From assembly GCA_021298155.1 (NCBI GenBank), contig JAJTEN010000001.1:43097-107096 (forward strand): DNA of 64,000 nt, written 5' to 3'. A model generated the notes under the pieces. It was not told where the DNA came from. It searched no databases and saw only the letters and a list, made by a program, of their open reading frames with translations. The stretch comes from Sphingobacteriales bacterium. GTDB taxonomy: Bacteria; Bacteroidota; Bacteroidia; UKL13-3. Below are positions 63,069 through 64,000 of the stretch, one piece after another (position 1 is the stretch's first letter; each line of letters starts with the position of its first letter). The position numbers and the translations under genes were made by a program.

Positions 63069-63519
63069 GGTCGTCCAATTTGTCTGATGGAAATGCTTGC
63101 CCCCACCTGTCTTTGTAGCCATCCAAACCATATAGTTCTTTGAATTGGTAAAATAGATTAAAAATTTGAAGAGTGAGCCGTTTAAGGGTTGTCTCAATTA
63201 CAAAATTTGGTTGAAAATAATGATCAATTCTGTCAAAAAGTGTTCTACTATTAAAATGGTCAAAGGTGAATCCACGAATGAGTAAATTGTTATTGTTAGA
63301 CGGTTTTGTGAAATGTATTATGTGTTCATTCGGCTAGTCTATTAAAGTCGCCTCTGTTTCTTTGAGTCCTTTATTTAGTAGTGAAATTGCGATTAGCAGA
63401 TTGGCTAAACCATCGAAAATATATGATGTCATTAATGTCACTGAAGTCTGTCCTGATTCAAAATTGATTTTTGCCCAATGAGAGCTAATGTCTCCTGTTA
63501 TAATTAGTTTATTAGTCAT
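63049..63519 (-). pseudogene. Unknown gene interrupted by one in-frame TAG
   Basis: A 157-codon frame with a TAG at 63334-63336 as its only internal stop. Codons 1-61 (MTNKLIITGDISSHWAKINF...) end at ...EATLID, and after the TAG the same frame continues for 94 more codons (PNEHIIHFTKPSNN...DKLDDLKNNWC) to a TAA. The second part has no ATG, GTG or TTG start of its own and has a protein-like composition with a Phe/Tyr/Trp-rich end. The simplest reading is a recent nonsense mutation, for instance CAG to TAG. I do not recognise the family; size and composition would suit a small cytosolic protein such as an immunity-type protein, but that is only a guess. Confidence 0.7.
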
Positions 63520-63562
63520 TTATAATCAGTGTTAAAAACATAATAATATTGACCTTAGAACT

Positions 63563-63585
63563 CTGTTAGCAGGAGTTATTTATTA
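63563..63585 (-). repeat. Stop-codon-spanning repeat, copy 2
   Basis: A 23-bp element matching copy 1 (63046-63068) at about 20 of 23 positions. The TAA stop of the small secreted-protein gene (63576-63578, minus strand) lies inside it, at a different offset than in copy 1. The copies are 517 bp apart, one gene unit. Confidence 0.75.
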
Positions 63586-63935
63586 AATTCACCAATTTTA
63601 AATAATACTTCAGTGTTGCACATGTTGTTAAGTTGTGAAGGATTACCTGCAAATAATTTAAAAACATTTCTTATTGAAGTTAAAACGTCTTCATTAGTCG
63701 GTCTGGTTTTTCCAAGATACTCTGCTTGAAACCTAAATTTGTCTAGCCTTGCATAATAAGGTGGTATGTCTGGATTCTTTTCAATACTGTCAGCATAATT
63801 TCTTTCGTATTTTAAAATTTCTATTACGTCAACTTTTGGATAATTTTTATTCCATTGATCCCAATATTCTTCGTCACTTTGTGCAAAGGAAAAAGATGTC
63901 ATCAAAAGAAAAACTACTGTAAATAACTTAGTCAT
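63576..63935 (-). CDS. Small secreted protein of unknown function
   Basis: A 119-residue protein with a Sec signal peptide (residues 1-18, MTSFSFAQ with cleavage after Ala or Gln). The mature 100 residues are charged and aromatic (DEEYWDQWNKNYPKVD, PPYYARLDKFRFQAEYLG) and probably helical; I recognise no family. It lies in the accessory-looking right end, and its stop is within the 23-bp repeat shared with the neighbouring broken gene. A purine-rich AACAACAAC stretch precedes the ATG, with no Shine-Dalgarno sequence. Confidence 0.7.
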   Translation of the reverse strand: MTKLFTVVFLLMTSFSFAQSDEEYWDQWNKNYPKVDVIEILKYERNYADSIEKNPDIPPYYARLDKFRFQAEYLGKTRPTNEDVLTSIRNVFKLFAGNPSQLNNMCNTEVLFKIGEFNK

Positions 63936-63950
63936 GTTGTTGTTTTTTTA

Positions 63951-64000
63951 TAATTACCGATAACGTTTTGGTGCCTTGCGCAGTTGCCGCATAAGGAGGC
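63951..64000. other. GC-richer boundary segment at the right edge
   Basis: The last 50 nt, upstream of the small secreted gene, are richer in G and C than the surroundings and contain the palindromic hexamer AACGTT (63963-63968) and several GC/TGCC steps. They look like the edge of another repeat or cassette junction, cut by the window end; no gene can be assigned. Confidence 0.35.

Noticed and set aside
62789..63143. Two small plus-strand ORFs
   Set aside because: No conserved motif; the second overlaps the well-formed minus-strand broken gene and its repeat.
63334..63336. In-frame TAG as recoded amino acid (pyrrolysine-type readthrough)
   Set aside because: No such genes or signals are seen and other genes in the window end with TAG normally; a nonsense mutation is simpler.

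Overview
The window is a gene-dense, AT-rich chromosome segment of an aerobic or microaerobic member of the Bacteroidota. Several independent features point there: a fused CcoN/CcoO cbb3 oxidase subunit, two surface proteins with type IX secretion (T9SS) C-terminal sorting domains, a TonB-dependent receptor with an N-terminal carboxypeptidase-regulatory-like domain, a fused alpha/beta 2-oxoacid dehydrogenase E1, BamA followed by two OmpH/Skp genes, and promoters of the Bacteroidota type (TTG, about 19 bp, TAnnTTTG). A green-type proteorhodopsin suggests sunlit freshwater or sea water. I cannot fix the family. No rRNA, tRNA, CRISPR array, insertion sequence or phage gene was seen.

Layout. 1-9600: the end of an FNR/CRP-type regulator, a universal stress protein and a complete cbb3-type oxidase locus (ccoI, ccoS, ccoNO, a small ccoQ-like ORF, ccoP, ccoG, ccoH and a SafE/DsbD-like membrane protein). 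9663-13725: glycosyltransferase, PabA/TrpG amidotransferase, alpha/beta hydrolase, CBS protein, NAD kinase. 13842-20972: an envelope-biogenesis run (two outer-membrane barrel proteins, uppS, bamA, two ompH/skp) ending in a strong terminator, then murI. 20985-25720 (minus): the phototrophy pair, a proteorhodopsin and one 669-residue protein that joins a lycopene cyclase to a Brp/Blh beta-carotene cleavage domain, with fhs upstream. 25828-40140: a DUF2339 membrane protein, ornithine aminotransferase, two related T9SS cargo proteins flanking a TonB receptor, and the E1 fusion. 40313-48023: TerC, a multi-PAS histidine kinase, yicC, gmk, nadD and two response-regulator proteins. 48059-52898 (minus): aldehyde dehydrogenase, enoyl-CoA hydratase, a B12-binding mutase small subunit, a lipoprotein and gltX. 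53043-61825: frr, an AsmA-like/GT51 fusion, and a glycan locus with WecD/WecE-like genes and polyprenyl-phosphate glycosyltransferases. 61908-64000: an accessory edge with an SRPBCC protein, a probably deleted lipoprotein gene, a gene broken by one in-frame TAG, a small secreted protein, and a short repeat that twice covers a stop codon.

The most interesting unit is the phototrophy pair. The fusion should take lycopene through beta-carotene to retinal in one polypeptide, the neighbouring opsin uses the retinal, and the opsin has the glycine that in xanthorhodopsin-type pumps opens a window for a carotenoid antenna. A perfect 14-bp terminator-like hairpin sits between the two genes, so a few fusion enzymes per many opsins may be set by readthrough. 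Start sites were moved from the longest possible ORF to the best-supported ATG where the sequence justified it (ccoP, CBS gene, uppS, murI, DUF2339 gene, yicC, nadD, gltX, 55638 gene, 61825 gene).
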